From NCBI GenBank assembly GCA_030715195.1, contig JAUYVI010000001.1, forward strand, positions 744,001-808,000: 64,000 nucleotides of DNA. Reading direction: 5' to 3'. The number at the start of each line of letters is the position of its first letter. Position 1 is the first letter of the stretch. The notes beneath the pieces are model-generated. The model made no database searches. It saw only the letters and a list, made by a program, of their open reading frames with translations, and was not told the DNA's origin. This DNA is from Dongia sedimenti (lineage in GTDB: Bacteria > Pseudomonadota > Alphaproteobacteria > Dongiales > Dongiaceae). Shown here one piece after another: positions 36,525-45,236 of the stretch. The translations under genes and the position numbers were made by a program.

Positions 36525-37224
36525 GACGCTGGCGGCGCTCCTCGCCGCGCTGCTACTCCCGGCAACGGCGGCAAGGGCCGAGACCGAGATGGTCGACACC
36601 GCCCTGGTGCTGGCGGTCGATGTCTCGCAGTCGGTCGATGACGCGCGCTTCGCCCTGCAGATGGAGGGCATCGCCAAGGCCTTCGAGGATGCGGAGGTGC
36701 AGCGCTCGATTCTCTCCGGGCCGCATCGCGCGATCTTCGTGACGCTGGTGGAATGGTCGGACAAGGCCGCGGTGGCGGTGCCCTGGACCTTGATCACCAG
36801 CCCCGGGGACGCGAATGCCTTCGCGGCAGCCTTGCGCAAGACGCCGCGGCACGGCGCGGAATTCACCTGCATGTCGCGCGCCCTGCAGCTGATCGGCGAC
36901 AAGATCCTGCCCTTCCTGCCGATGCCGGCGAACCGCACGGTCGTCGACGTCTCGTCGGACGGGCACGACAACTGCAACCTCTCGCCCCCGGTCGATGTGC
37001 TGCGTGACGAACTGGTGGCCAGCGGCGTCACCATCAACGGGCTGCCGATTCTGGAAGGCGACGAGGCCGCGACGCTCGATGGCTGGTACAAGGCGCATGT
37101 GATCGGCGGCACCTCGGCCTTCACCGTGCCGGCGCATGGCTACGGCGACTTCGAGCGCGCCATGCGAAGGAAGTTCGTGACCGAGATCAGCGAAGTGCCG
37201 GCAGTTTTCTTTCCCAACCAGTAG
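36493..37224 (+). CDS. DUF1194-family secreted protein (von Willebrand A-like)
   Basis: 243 aa with a signal peptide (MRRTGTKRF, hydrophobic core, cleavage near TAARA). The mature part starts with a MIDAS-like DVSQSVDDARF (DxSxS), followed by FVTLVEWSDKAAVAVPW and VDVSSDGHDNCNLSPP, characteristic of DUF1194. Function uncharacterised; a metal-dependent adhesion or scaffold role is inferred from the fold. The ATG at 36493 overlaps pentapeptide copy 2 by 32 bases with AAGGGA upstream; the three genes form a coupled unit. Confidence 0.85.
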   Translation: MRRTGTKRFTETLAALLAALLLPATAARAETEMVDTALVLAVDVSQSVDDARFALQMEGIAKAFEDAEVQRSILSGPHRAIFVTLVEWSDKAAVAVPWTLITSPGDANAFAAALRKTPRHGAEFTCMSRALQLIGDKILPFLPMPANRTVVDVSSDGHDNCNLSPPVDVLRDELVASGVTINGLPILEGDEAATLDGWYKAHVIGGTSAFTVPAHGYGDFERAMRRKFVTEISEVPAVFFPNQ

Positions 37225-37227
37225 TCT

Positions 37228-37317
37228 CCGTCATCCCGGCGCTAGGCGCCGGGATCCACGCCTTGGGGCTCGAAGAAAGTAAGGCGTGGATCCCGGGACC
37301 AAGTCCCGGGATGACGG
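37228..37317. repeat. Compound palindromic intergenic element
   Basis: Nested inverted repeats: outer CCGTCATCCCGG (37228-37239) with CCGGGATGACGG (37306-37317), inner GGGATCCACGCCTT with AAGGCGTGGATCCC, and two local CCCGG hairpins. About 90 bases, in the tail-to-tail gap between the DUF1194 and methyltransferase genes. The GTCATCCCGG core is a common intergenic palindrome of alphaproteobacteria; it may also stop transcription from both sides. Confidence 0.8.
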
Positions 37318-37355
37318 CGGATTTGGGAAAGCTCCGTGCGAGGCTTGGGGTGCCG

Positions 37356-38279
37356 CTATCCGACCCTGGCAAGCACCGCACAAGCCTTCAAGAACGCTTC
37401 CTGCGGCATGTCCGTGGTCGCCCAGAGCGGCTGCATGCCGTGGGCGGGCAGGTCGGCGATGCGGGCGCGCAGGTAGTCGCGGGCGACCACGTAGCGGCGG
37501 GCGATGCCGCTGGCATTCGCTTCGCGGAAGGGCTCGATCATGAAGGCGTGGCCGGCGCTGACCCGGGCGATCTCGTTCAGGGCCTGGTCGCGGATGCGCT
37601 CCATCTGTTCCAGGGCGAGCACGGTGATGACCAGGTCGAAGCTCTTGTCGGCGAAGGGCAGGGCAGAAGCGTCGCCGTTCCGGAATGTGACGCGCTTGAA
37701 GGCCGCGGGGTCGTGCAGCGAGAGCGGGGCGAAGGCCTGGAGATGGGTTGGCAGCAGGTCGTTCTGCTGCTGCACGCGCTGGGCGGCGGCGGGGCCCTCC
37801 TGGGTGAGATCGATGCCGGTGAACTCCGTCTCGGGAAAGCGGCCCGCCAGCAGCAGCAGGTTGATCCCGTTGCCGCAGCCGACCTCGAGCACGCGCTTCG
37901 GCTTCAAGAGCTCGATCACGCGGACCAGCAACAGCTGCCGCACGCGGGTGCCGCCCCGGTTGCTGGCGAGGGCGAGCTGGTTGCCCCATTGCCAGAGGCT
38001 GCGCTTGTCCGGCACCGCATCGAGGCTGTAGCTGCGAGGGTCGATGCTGAGCCATTCGTTGTTGTATTCGCGGGCGACGGCGCTTTTCCGGCGCTGGCTC
38101 TGCTTCCGCCAGCCGAACAGGCGGCGATCGAGATATTGCCGCCAGATCTTGCGGTTGCGCTTGGCGAATCGATGCGCCCAAGCCTCGTCGTCGGTTTTGA
38201 CGAAAGGGGCGAACAGGCGCTCGACCTCGAGTCGGGTGACGCCCAGCGGGAGGTCTTCAAGCGGCGACAGCGGAATCAC
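37356..38279 (-). CDS. Class I SAM-dependent methyltransferase
   Basis: 307 aa from a GTG start. A basic N-terminal region of about 110 residues (RRLFGWRKQSQRRKSAVARE) precedes the Rossmann methyltransferase domain: motif I VLEVGCGNGINLLLLA, acidic motif II FTGIDLTQEG, and motif III-IV DASALPFADKSFDLVITVLALEQM. Target unknown. Same direction as rpmG but separated from it by an intrinsic terminator. Confidence 0.85.
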   Translation of the reverse strand: MIPLSPLEDLPLGVTRLEVERLFAPFVKTDDEAWAHRFAKRNRKIWRQYLDRRLFGWRKQSQRRKSAVAREYNNEWLSIDPRSYSLDAVPDKRSLWQWGNQLALASNRGGTRVRQLLLVRVIELLKPKRVLEVGCGNGINLLLLAGRFPETEFTGIDLTQEGPAAAQRVQQQNDLLPTHLQAFAPLSLHDPAAFKRVTFRNGDASALPFADKSFDLVITVLALEQMERIRDQALNEIARVSAGHAFMIEPFREANASGIARRYVVARDYLRARIADLPAHGMQPLWATTDMPQEAFLKACAVLARVG

Positions 38280-38300
38280 AAAGGGACTCTGCTCCAGGAA

Positions 38301-38328
38301 CTAAAAAAGGGGCGCAGCGGCCCCTTTC
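38301..38328 (-). terminator. Intrinsic terminator of rpmG
   Basis: On the minus strand AAAGGGGC pairs with GCCCCTTT across a six-base loop and continues into a T-run. It lies 54-81 bases after the rpmG stop and 20 bases or so before the methyltransferase start. Confidence 0.8.
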
Positions 38329-38381
38329 AACAGGTGGGCGCTCGCCCCTTTGACCGGCTGCCGGCGATGGCCGGCGCGGTG

Positions 38382-38549
38382 CTACTTGATCTTCGCTTCC
38401 TTGAAGGCGACGTGCTTCTTCACGACCGGGTCGTACTTGCGGAACTCCATCTTCTCGGTCACCGAGCGCGGGTTCTTCTTGGTCACGTAATAGAAGCCGG
38501 TGTCAGCGGTGCTCACCAACTTCACCAGAATGGTCGCGGATTTCGCCAT
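38382..38549 (-). CDS. rpmG: 50S ribosomal protein L33
   Basis: 55 aa, beginning [19 protein letters not shown] and containing [20 protein letters not shown], then [16 protein letters not shown]. This is the usual proteobacterial L33 of the form lacking zinc-binding cysteines. It is a small component of the large ribosomal subunit. ATG at 38549; TAG at 38382-38384. Followed by an intrinsic terminator and preceded by the Nudix gene in the same direction. Confidence 0.97.
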   Translation of the reverse strand: MAKSATILVKLVSTADTGFYYVTKKNPRSVTEKMEFRKYDPVVKKHVAFKEAKIK

Positions 38550-38615
38550 GGCGCGTTCTCGATCAAAGGCTTGGGTTCAAAAGTTGGGCGCAAAATAGCG
38601 AGAAAGCCCGCCCTG

Positions 38616-39341
38616 TCAAGGCCGGGTTGGCCCGCGCAGCTCCCCTGGGCGCGCCCGGTGGCGCGAGAGGGTCATGATATCATTGCGATAGTTCAATAAC
38701 TTGGGCAGTTCCGTGCCGGCCGGGCGCCCCTCCTGGACCCTGGCCTGCCAGCGCCGCAGGGCTTCTTTCAGCACATATTCGGTGACATCGACGATCTCGA
38801 GCCCGGCCAACGCCGAAACCGGCCGCCAGGCCAGATCTTCCAATTCGCCGTTGCTGTCGAGCGATCCGACCGCCTGGGCGCCGTCCGCCAGGAAGAAGCG
38901 GGTGTTGTAGCGCCGGGCCGAGGTCACCGGGGTGATCGCCCGGCAGATGAAATCGAGGGCGCCGAGATCGGGGGCCAGGCCGGCCTTCCGATAGGCTTGC
39001 CAGACGGGGAGATCGCCGACGGCTTCCGATCCGCCGGGCCGGCCGACCACCAGCCCGGTCTCTTCAAGGGTCTCGCGCAGCGCGGCGCGCGGGAAGGCGA
39101 GCACCGGCCGTCGGCTGCCCCCGCTCGCCAGCGCAGCCGCAACGGCGGGGTGCAGGGTTTCGGCGAAGCCGCTCGGTCTATGGTCCTCGGGATCGACCCG
39201 GCCGCCGGGCACGACATAGATGTCGGGCAGGAATCCGGCGCGGCGATGGCGCCGGCCGAGGAGGATCTCGGGCTCGCCCTTGGATCCGGCGCGAATCAGC
39301 ACCAGTCCCGCGGCGTCCACCGGTTTGACCACCTTCGCCAT
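38616..39341 (-). CDS. Nudix hydrolase (NUDT19/CoA-pyrophosphatase-like)
   Basis: 241 aa. PDIYVVPGGRVDPED gives the GG start and ALRETLEETGL the REEXXEEXG core of the Nudix box, separated by a long insert of about 35 residues. Such inserted boxes occur in the NUDT19-like group. C-terminal LPKLLNYRNDIMTLSRHR is unassigned. Ten bases separate it from the upstream Ctp stop codon, and it precedes rpmG, an order seen in other alphaproteobacteria. Confidence 0.85.
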   Translation of the reverse strand: MAKVVKPVDAAGLVLIRAGSKGEPEILLGRRHRRAGFLPDIYVVPGGRVDPEDHRPSGFAETLHPAVAAALASGGSRRPVLAFPRAALRETLEETGLVVGRPGGSEAVGDLPVWQAYRKAGLAPDLGALDFICRAITPVTSARRYNTRFFLADGAQAVGSLDSNGELEDLAWRPVSALAGLEIVDVTEYVLKEALRRWQARVQEGRPAGTELPKLLNYRNDIMTLSRHRARPGELRGPTRP

Positions 39342-39351
39342 GGCCGGCAGC

Positions 39352-40980
39352 CTAGGGCAGGATCGTGTAGTCGTCTTTAACGGAGGAATCGCTGGCCGAC
39401 TGGATCGGCGGGGCCGCCAGGTGAATCGCGTCGGCGAACAGGGTCGGCCGGTTCAGCAGGCGGACGGCGGTTTCAAGGTCGATCGGGTCGGCCTCATGTC
39501 GGGCCGGGCAGGTCTTCCGGAGGGCATCCATGCCGGCGATGTCGTCCGGGCGCACGGTGTTGCGCTTCATGGTCGGAACCTGCTTCAGCTCGCCGGCGGC
39601 GAGCTCGTTGATCAGCACGCCGGGATCGTTCTCGCCCGAAGTGCAGACCGTCGGCAGCACGCCGAGGTGATGCAGGCTGTAGCCGGAGGGCGCGTGATAG
39701 CGGGCCCAGGTGAGCGCGATCTCGCCCTTGTTCGGCAGGCTCATCACGTTCTGGACCGTGCCCTTGCCGTAGGAGTTGCTGCCGATCAGCACGGCGCGCT
39801 CGTTGTCCTGCAAGGCGGCCGCCACGATCTCGGCGGCGGAGGCGGAGTTGCCGTCGATCAGCACGGCGATCGGCTTGCCGCGCGCGATGTCGCCCTCGGT
39901 CGCCTCGAAGAACTGGTGGCTGTCTGGATTGCGGCCGATGGTCGAGACGATCTTGCCGCGGTCGAGGAACAGATTTGAGGTCGAGATCGCCTGGCTGAGC
40001 AGCCCGCCCGGATTGCCGCGGAGATCGAGGATGTAGCCCTTGATGTTGTCTTCGCCGATCTCGGCCTTGGCGTCGCGAATCTCGCGCCGCAGGGTCTCGG
40101 TGGTGCCGGAATTGAAGCTGTAGATGCGGAAATAGGCGATATCGCCTTCGCGCTGATAGGCGACCGTCTCCGGCACGACCAGGGCGCGGATCAGCGAAAC
40201 CTGGAACGGATTCTCCTGGGTCTTGCGCTTCAGGGTCAGGGTCACGCGGCTGTCCACCGGGCCGCGCAGCTTGTTCACAACCTCGCGCTGCGGCAGGCCG
40301 CCGATCGGCGTGCCGTCGATCTCGGTGATGATGTCGTCGCGATGGATGCCGAGGCGGTCGGCCGGCGTGTAGTGCATCACCGAAACGACGCGGACCTGGC
40401 CGTCCTCGACCGAGATGGTGACGCCGATGCCGCCGAAGCCGTCGCGCTGGGCGCGGAGATCCGCAGCATTGGCCGCGGAGGCATAATGCGAGAACTGGTC
40501 GAGCTTGCCGACGATGCCGTCGAACATCGCCTCGTAGAGCTTCTCGGCCGGCGCGCCGGCGATCTTGTCCGAGGATTCGCGGGCCTGATCGAGGATGTCG
40601 GCGGTGACGTCGCCCCAATGGCGTGCGTCGAGGCCGTCATTGACGGCGATGCTCTCGACCGAGCGGTTGTTGACCAGCAGCTCGAGCGTGTCGCCGCTGC
40701 GCCGCGCGACCACGGCGGGATCGATCGAGGAGAGCTGCTGCATGCCGGCGAGCGCCATGGCGCCGATATCGGGTTCGGTGACGTAGATGTCCTCGATGTC
40801 TTCGAAGCCGGTCACGAACATGTCGTGGTCGAGCTGGCGGGAGGATTCCGCGGAGGTGAGCGTGCCGTCGCTGGAACAGGCGCTGAGAGTCAGCAACGCG
40901 CCCGCAAAAGTCAGCAGGCGGAGTCGGGCTCCGGGCAGCCACCCCGCACCGGATACGCGTAACAGCAGCACTTTGGGCAT
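39352..40980 (-). CDS. S41 (carboxy-terminal processing) protease, lipoprotein, active copy
   Basis: 542 aa from the ATG at 40980. Lipoprotein signal with lipobox LSAC (Cys35). A PDZ domain (about residues 180-260) precedes the S41 protease core; the Ser-Lys dyad is present as S381 in NSASAAE and K406 in SYGKGTVQ, 25 residues apart as in Prc and D1 protease. Cleaves periplasmic proteins at their C-termini; substrates unknown. A 13-codon longer start at 41019 is possible. It has an inactive-looking paralogue upstream. Confidence 0.9.
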   Translation of the reverse strand: MPKVLLLRVSGAGWLPGARLRLLTFAGALLTLSACSSDGTLTSAESSRQLDHDMFVTGFEDIEDIYVTEPDIGAMALAGMQQLSSIDPAVVARRSGDTLELLVNNRSVESIAVNDGLDARHWGDVTADILDQARESSDKIAGAPAEKLYEAMFDGIVGKLDQFSHYASAANAADLRAQRDGFGGIGVTISVEDGQVRVVSVMHYTPADRLGIHRDDIITEIDGTPIGGLPQREVVNKLRGPVDSRVTLTLKRKTQENPFQVSLIRALVVPETVAYQREGDIAYFRIYSFNSGTTETLRREIRDAKAEIGEDNIKGYILDLRGNPGGLLSQAISTSNLFLDRGKIVSTIGRNPDSHQFFEATEGDIARGKPIAVLIDGNSASAAEIVAAALQDNERAVLIGSNSYGKGTVQNVMSLPNKGEIALTWARYHAPSGYSLHHLGVLPTVCTSGENDPGVLINELAAGELKQVPTMKRNTVRPDDIAGMDALRKTCPARHEADPIDLETAVRLLNRPTLFADAIHLAAPPIQSASDSSVKDDYTILP

Positions 40981-41165
40981 CCGCAATCCTGTCGGCCAGC
41001 CTCCGAGCAGGGAATTCATCCCATCCGCATCGGATCCGGCCCGTCGCGTTAACTTTAGCAGAATTATTTCCCCCCGCCAGTGCATTCTGGCAACAGTCGC
41101 CCGCAAATTCTGCAGAACTCCGCAGAAATCAAGCGCAGGGAGCCGTTTACGGAACGTTAAGGCTG

Positions 41166-41212
41166 GTGGCCCGCGGGCCACAACGAAGCGGGCTGTGGCG
41201 CGGATGCCACAG
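41166..41212. repeat. Two adjacent hairpins between the S41 paralogues
   Basis: A perfect 16-base palindrome GTGGCCCGCGGGCCAC at 41166-41181 and a second hairpin CTGTGGC/GCCACAG at 41193-41212. They sit about 60-105 bases after the stop of the second S41 gene. No T-run follows, so a terminator role is uncertain. The rest of the 40981-41272 gap shows nothing recognisable. Confidence 0.6.
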
Positions 41213-41272
41213 GCGGCTAACGCCGTTTCCGCGATTTGCGAGACCGGGTGGGCGCAGCGGCGGGGCGGCGGG

Positions 41273-42823
41273 TCACGGCCCGACCAACTGACGGGCGCGG
41301 TCGTAAAGCTGTCGATCCGCGAGCAATGCAGTGGCTATCCCTATGTCACGGTCGTCGCCCGCGGTGGCCGTCGGTTGTCCACAGGCGGTGCGGAGGGCTC
41401 GAAGGGCAGAGGCGTCAGTCTTGACGATGTGTCGCTTGGCAATGATCGGAAACTCCTGTTCCGAAAGGTCGGCACGCTGCAGATCCTTGGACCATGCGTC
41501 GCCGATCCGTGCGGTGCAGAGCGAAGGGATCACGGCTGTGTCGGTCAGCTGCGCCCCGTCCGGTGTCAATGTTTGAGCCCAGGTCAACGCAAGTTCGCTG
41601 CCGTCGGGCAGAGCCACGACGTTCTGTATGGAGCCGCGCCCAAGCGATGCTCCTCCGATGATCACGGCACGACCCTCGGCCTGAAGGGCCATAGCAACGA
41701 TCTCGGCGCCAGCCGCCGCGCTCCCGTCGATCAGCACGGCGATCGGTTTGCCCTGCGTGATGTCGCCCTCGGTCGCCTCGAAGAACTGGTGGCTGTCGGG
41801 GTTGCGACCGGTCGTCGAGACGATCTTGCCGTGTTCGAGGAAAAGGTTCGAGGTCGAAATCGCCTGGCTCAAGAGGCCGCCCGGATTGCCGCGGAGGTCA
41901 ACCAGATACGCTTTGGGCGCGTTTCCGCTACTTTCGAAGTCGCGGAAGGTCTTCCGCAATACCGTTGTCGTCTCACTGGCAAACGTGCAGATCTGCACGA
42001 AGCCTACGGAACCGATTTGATCGCTGTGGACCTGTGCGCGATCCGAACCGCGACGGCGGACGAGCGATTGATGCAGCGGCTGAGCAACGCCCGGCCGCGA
42101 TACCTCGATATCCACCTTGGAGTCGGGCGGACCGTAAAGCAGTCGATTCGCCTGCAGGGGAGTCATCGCCGACACGTCCTGACCGTCGATGGTCAGCACA
42201 ACATCGCCATAACGCGGGCTGCGCAAAAGCGGTGAAATACAGTCCGTGTTGGACATGATCGCCAGATTGCCGTCGATCTGTCCCAGTCCGATGCTCGCCC
42301 TTGCGCGGCCTCCCGTCTGTTGCTCCCGCAGGAATTTCGCATCGTCCGCCGACGCATACCCGGAGTCCCGGTCCAAGCGCGAAAGGATCCCCGCGAATAC
42401 CTGCTCTTGAAGCTGGTCCGCCGGCATCTTCTGCAGCTTTGGAGAATGAGCCGTGACGGATTCCAGAAGTCGTTCCATCGCCGCGCCCCAAGTTGCAGGC
42501 GGCGCTGATTCGTCGATCGGAACATGCTCGATGACACCGCCGTTCTGCAGCAGCTCCAATCTCCCGGACACGAACCGAGCATCCAAGGAACTATCCAGAT
42601 CGGAAAGCTTGTGGATGCCGGCTACGGCGATCTCCGGAAAGTTTGGATTGGCGATGTAGAGTTCGTCGATCGACCTGAGAGCGGCCTCATACAAGCCTTC
42701 CGAAGTCCGGGCTCCTGCGCCCGATGGCGCTGGTTGGGCGCAACCACCGAGCACCAGGAGTGTGAACAAGGCCGCTTTGCAGCAACGGAGAGCCTTCCCC
42801 TGCGCCGGTGCATCTGCGTTCAT
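41273..42823 (-). CDS. S41 protease paralogue lacking the catalytic dyad
   Basis: 516-aa lipoprotein (lipobox LGGC, Cys28) with the same domain order as the adjacent S41 protease. At the positions of the catalytic Ser and Lys it has Ala371 (in IDGSAAAGAE) and Arg396 (in ASLGRGSIQ), with the 25-residue spacing kept. Sequence outside the core is far diverged, yet residues about 308-367 (DLRGNPGGLLSQAIS through GKPIAVLIDG) are almost identical to the active copy at protein and DNA level. Reading frame is intact, so it is not simply a decayed gene; a binding or regulatory role is inferred. Confidence 0.85.
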   Translation of the reverse strand: MNADAPAQGKALRCCKAALFTLLVLGGCAQPAPSGAGARTSEGLYEAALRSIDELYIANPNFPEIAVAGIHKLSDLDSSLDARFVSGRLELLQNGGVIEHVPIDESAPPATWGAAMERLLESVTAHSPKLQKMPADQLQEQVFAGILSRLDRDSGYASADDAKFLREQQTGGRARASIGLGQIDGNLAIMSNTDCISPLLRSPRYGDVVLTIDGQDVSAMTPLQANRLLYGPPDSKVDIEVSRPGVAQPLHQSLVRRRGSDRAQVHSDQIGSVGFVQICTFASETTTVLRKTFRDFESSGNAPKAYLVDLRGNPGGLLSQAISTSNLFLEHGKIVSTTGRNPDSHQFFEATEGDITQGKPIAVLIDGSAAAGAEIVAMALQAEGRAVIIGGASLGRGSIQNVVALPDGSELALTWAQTLTPDGAQLTDTAVIPSLCTARIGDAWSKDLQRADLSEQEFPIIAKRHIVKTDASALRALRTACGQPTATAGDDRDIGIATALLADRQLYDRARQLVGP

Positions 42824-42863
42824 TTCTGCTCCAAAGCTGGATCACACGCATGCGAGATTTTCA

Positions 42864-45236
42864 TCAACGACGCCTGCGCTTCGCGGCTTTGCGCGAATGG
42901 ATCGGTGGCCCGGCCGGGCGGCCGGGCTTGTTGCGTGATCCTTTGGCGCCGGGTCGGGCAGGCCGGTGGGACGGGGCGGCGGCCGGCTGGTCCTGGCCGC
43001 CACCCTCGATCAGCTCGAAGGTGATGCCGCCGGTCAGGGGCTGGGCGGCGACCAGGCGGACCTGGACGCGGTCGCCGAGCCGGTAGACCTGGCCCCAGCG
43101 CCGGCCGACCAGGGCGTGCCGCGCCTCGTCATGTTCGTAGAAGTCGTTGGGCAGCGAGGAGACCGGGATGATGCCGTCGGCGCCGGTTTCGTCGAGGGCG
43201 ACGAACAGGCCGGCGCGGATCACCCCGGAGACACGCCCGGAGAAGATTTCGCCGATGCGCTTGGAGAGGAAGGCGGCGGTGTAGCGATCGACCGATTCGC
43301 GCTCCGCCGCGGCGGCCCGTCGCTCGGTGGCGCTGATATGCTCGCCCAATTCCTTGAAGCCCTTCACCTCGCGGTCGAGGCCGTCTTCACCGAAGCCGTA
43401 GGCCGCGATCAGCGCGCGATGCACCAGCAGGTCGGAATAGCGCCGGATCGGCGAGGTGAAATGCGCATAGCGGCTGAGCGCCAGGCCGAAATGGCCAAGG
43501 TTCTCCGGCGAGTACACGGCCTGCGACTGCGAACGCAAGACCAAGCTGTTGATCATGTCGGAATAGGGCGTGCTCTTCGCTTTTTCCAGCAGCTTGGTGA
43601 AATGCGCCGGCCGGATCACCTGGCCGCGCGGCAGCCGCAGGTCGAGGCCTTCGAGGAACTCGCGCAGCGCTTCGACGCGGGTCGGATCGGGCTGGTCGTG
43701 CACCCGGTACATGCAGGGCCAGCGGCGCTTCTCCAACGCTTCCGCCGCCGCGACATTGGCGGCGATCATGAACTCCTCGATCAGGCGATGGGAATCCAGG
43801 CGGTCGCGCGCCTCGATCTTCAAGACCTCGCCCTGATTGTCGATGAGCACTCTGCGCTCAGGCAGGTCGAGTTCCAGCGTGCCGCGTTCCTGGCGTGCTT
43901 TCAGCAGGGCGCGGAAGGCGCCGTAGAGCGGCTGGATCACGGGTTCGAGCAGAAGGCCGGTAACGGCATCGGTGCGCCCGTCCATCGCGGCCTGGGCGCG
44001 CTCATAGGTCAGCCGCGCGGCCGAGCGCATGAGGCCGCGCAGGAATTGATGGCGCTTCTTGCGGCCCTCCGCGTCGATCACGATCTCGACCGCCATGACC
44101 GGACGGTCCTCGTCGGGACGCAGGGAGCACCAGCCGTTGCTGAGCTCCTCGGGGAGCATCGGCACGACGCGGTCGGGGAAGTAGACCGAATTGCCGCGCT
44201 CGCGCGCCGACTTGTCGAGCGGGTCGCCTTCGCGCACGTAGTGCGCCACGTCGGCAATCGCGACCAGCAGCTTCCAGCCGCCGGGGTTCTTCGGATCGGT
44301 GTCGGGCTGGGCATGCACCGCGTCGTCGAAGTCGCGCGCGTCCTCGCCGTCGATGGTGACCAGCGGGACATTGCGGAGATCGGTGCGATGGCCGAGGGGC
44401 GCGGGCCCGGCTTCCGCGGCCTGGGTCAGCGCGGCGGGCGGGAAGTCGGTCGGAATCCCATGGGCGGCGATCGCGATCAGGCTGACCGAGCGCGCCTCGC
44501 CGGTGCGCCCGAGCCGCTCGACCACGCGGGCGCGCGGCGTGCCCATCGGTCTTCCGGGCTCGACCTCGGCCACGACGATCTCGCCGCTTTTCACGCCGTG
44601 GATGCCGCGCGCGTCGATCGCGAACTCGGTGCGGATGCGCTTGTCCGCGGGCGTGATGCGGAGCGTGCCGTCGGAGGCGCGGGTGATCAGCCCGACCACG
44701 CGCGCGGCACGGCTCTCCAGCTTGCGGATCGGTCGCGCTTCGTATTCGTCGGCATCGGTGCGGTTGAGGCGCACCAGCACGCGGTCGCCGGGGCCCAATG
44801 GCTGGTGCGGGCGCCCGTGATGCTCGCGCTTGTCTTCGATGACCAGGATCTTGGGTTCGGCGTCGTCGGGCCGGAGATCGACCGGTCGCGCCCAGAGATC
44901 GCCGTCCTCGTCCGGCCCGATGATCTGCACCACGGTGACTTCGGGGAGCTGGCCGGCGGCGCCCAGCCGGCGGTGCTTGCCGCGATCGACGGCGCCGTCG
45001 CGCTCCAGCTCCTTCAGCAGCGCCTTCAGCGGAATCCGATCGGAGCCTTTGAGATGGAAGGCGCGGGCGATCTCTCGCTTGCCGATCGGCGTCGGGCTCT
45101 CGCGGATGAAGGCGAGCACCTGCTCCTTGGTCGGGAAGGGCGCCGCCTTCTTGCCGTGCCGCTTCTCGGGCTCGGCCGGCGCTTTCTTGCCGCCGCGCGC
45201 CTTGCGATCAGGCTTGCTTGAGCTCGATTTCGACAA
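42864..45236 (-). CDS. rnr: Ribonuclease R
   Basis: 790-aa processive 3'-5' exoribonuclease. Lys-rich N-terminus, a winged-helix segment (REIARAFHLKGSDRIPLKALLKELE), cold-shock OB domains, the RNB catalytic domain with the metal-binding Asp cluster in TIDGEDARDFDDAVHA near residue 300, and a C-terminal S1 domain ending in a basic tail (HSRKAAKRRRR). The only usable initiation codon before the conserved part is a TTG at 45236, which overlaps the upstream cupin gene by 29 bases and lacks a clear ribosome-binding site. Confidence 0.94.
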   Translation of the reverse strand: MSKSSSSKPDRKARGGKKAPAEPEKRHGKKAAPFPTKEQVLAFIRESPTPIGKREIARAFHLKGSDRIPLKALLKELERDGAVDRGKHRRLGAAGQLPEVTVVQIIGPDEDGDLWARPVDLRPDDAEPKILVIEDKREHHGRPHQPLGPGDRVLVRLNRTDADEYEARPIRKLESRAARVVGLITRASDGTLRITPADKRIRTEFAIDARGIHGVKSGEIVVAEVEPGRPMGTPRARVVERLGRTGEARSVSLIAIAAHGIPTDFPPAALTQAAEAGPAPLGHRTDLRNVPLVTIDGEDARDFDDAVHAQPDTDPKNPGGWKLLVAIADVAHYVREGDPLDKSARERGNSVYFPDRVVPMLPEELSNGWCSLRPDEDRPVMAVEIVIDAEGRKKRHQFLRGLMRSAARLTYERAQAAMDGRTDAVTGLLLEPVIQPLYGAFRALLKARQERGTLELDLPERRVLIDNQGEVLKIEARDRLDSHRLIEEFMIAANVAAAEALEKRRWPCMYRVHDQPDPTRVEALREFLEGLDLRLPRGQVIRPAHFTKLLEKAKSTPYSDMINSLVLRSQSQAVYSPENLGHFGLALSRYAHFTSPIRRYSDLLVHRALIAAYGFGEDGLDREVKGFKELGEHISATERRAAAAERESVDRYTAAFLSKRIGEIFSGRVSGVIRAGLFVALDETGADGIIPVSSLPNDFYEHDEARHALVGRRWGQVYRLGDRVQVRLVAAQPLTGGITFELIEGGGQDQPAAAPSHRPARPGAKGSRNKPGRPAGPPIHSRKAAKRRRR

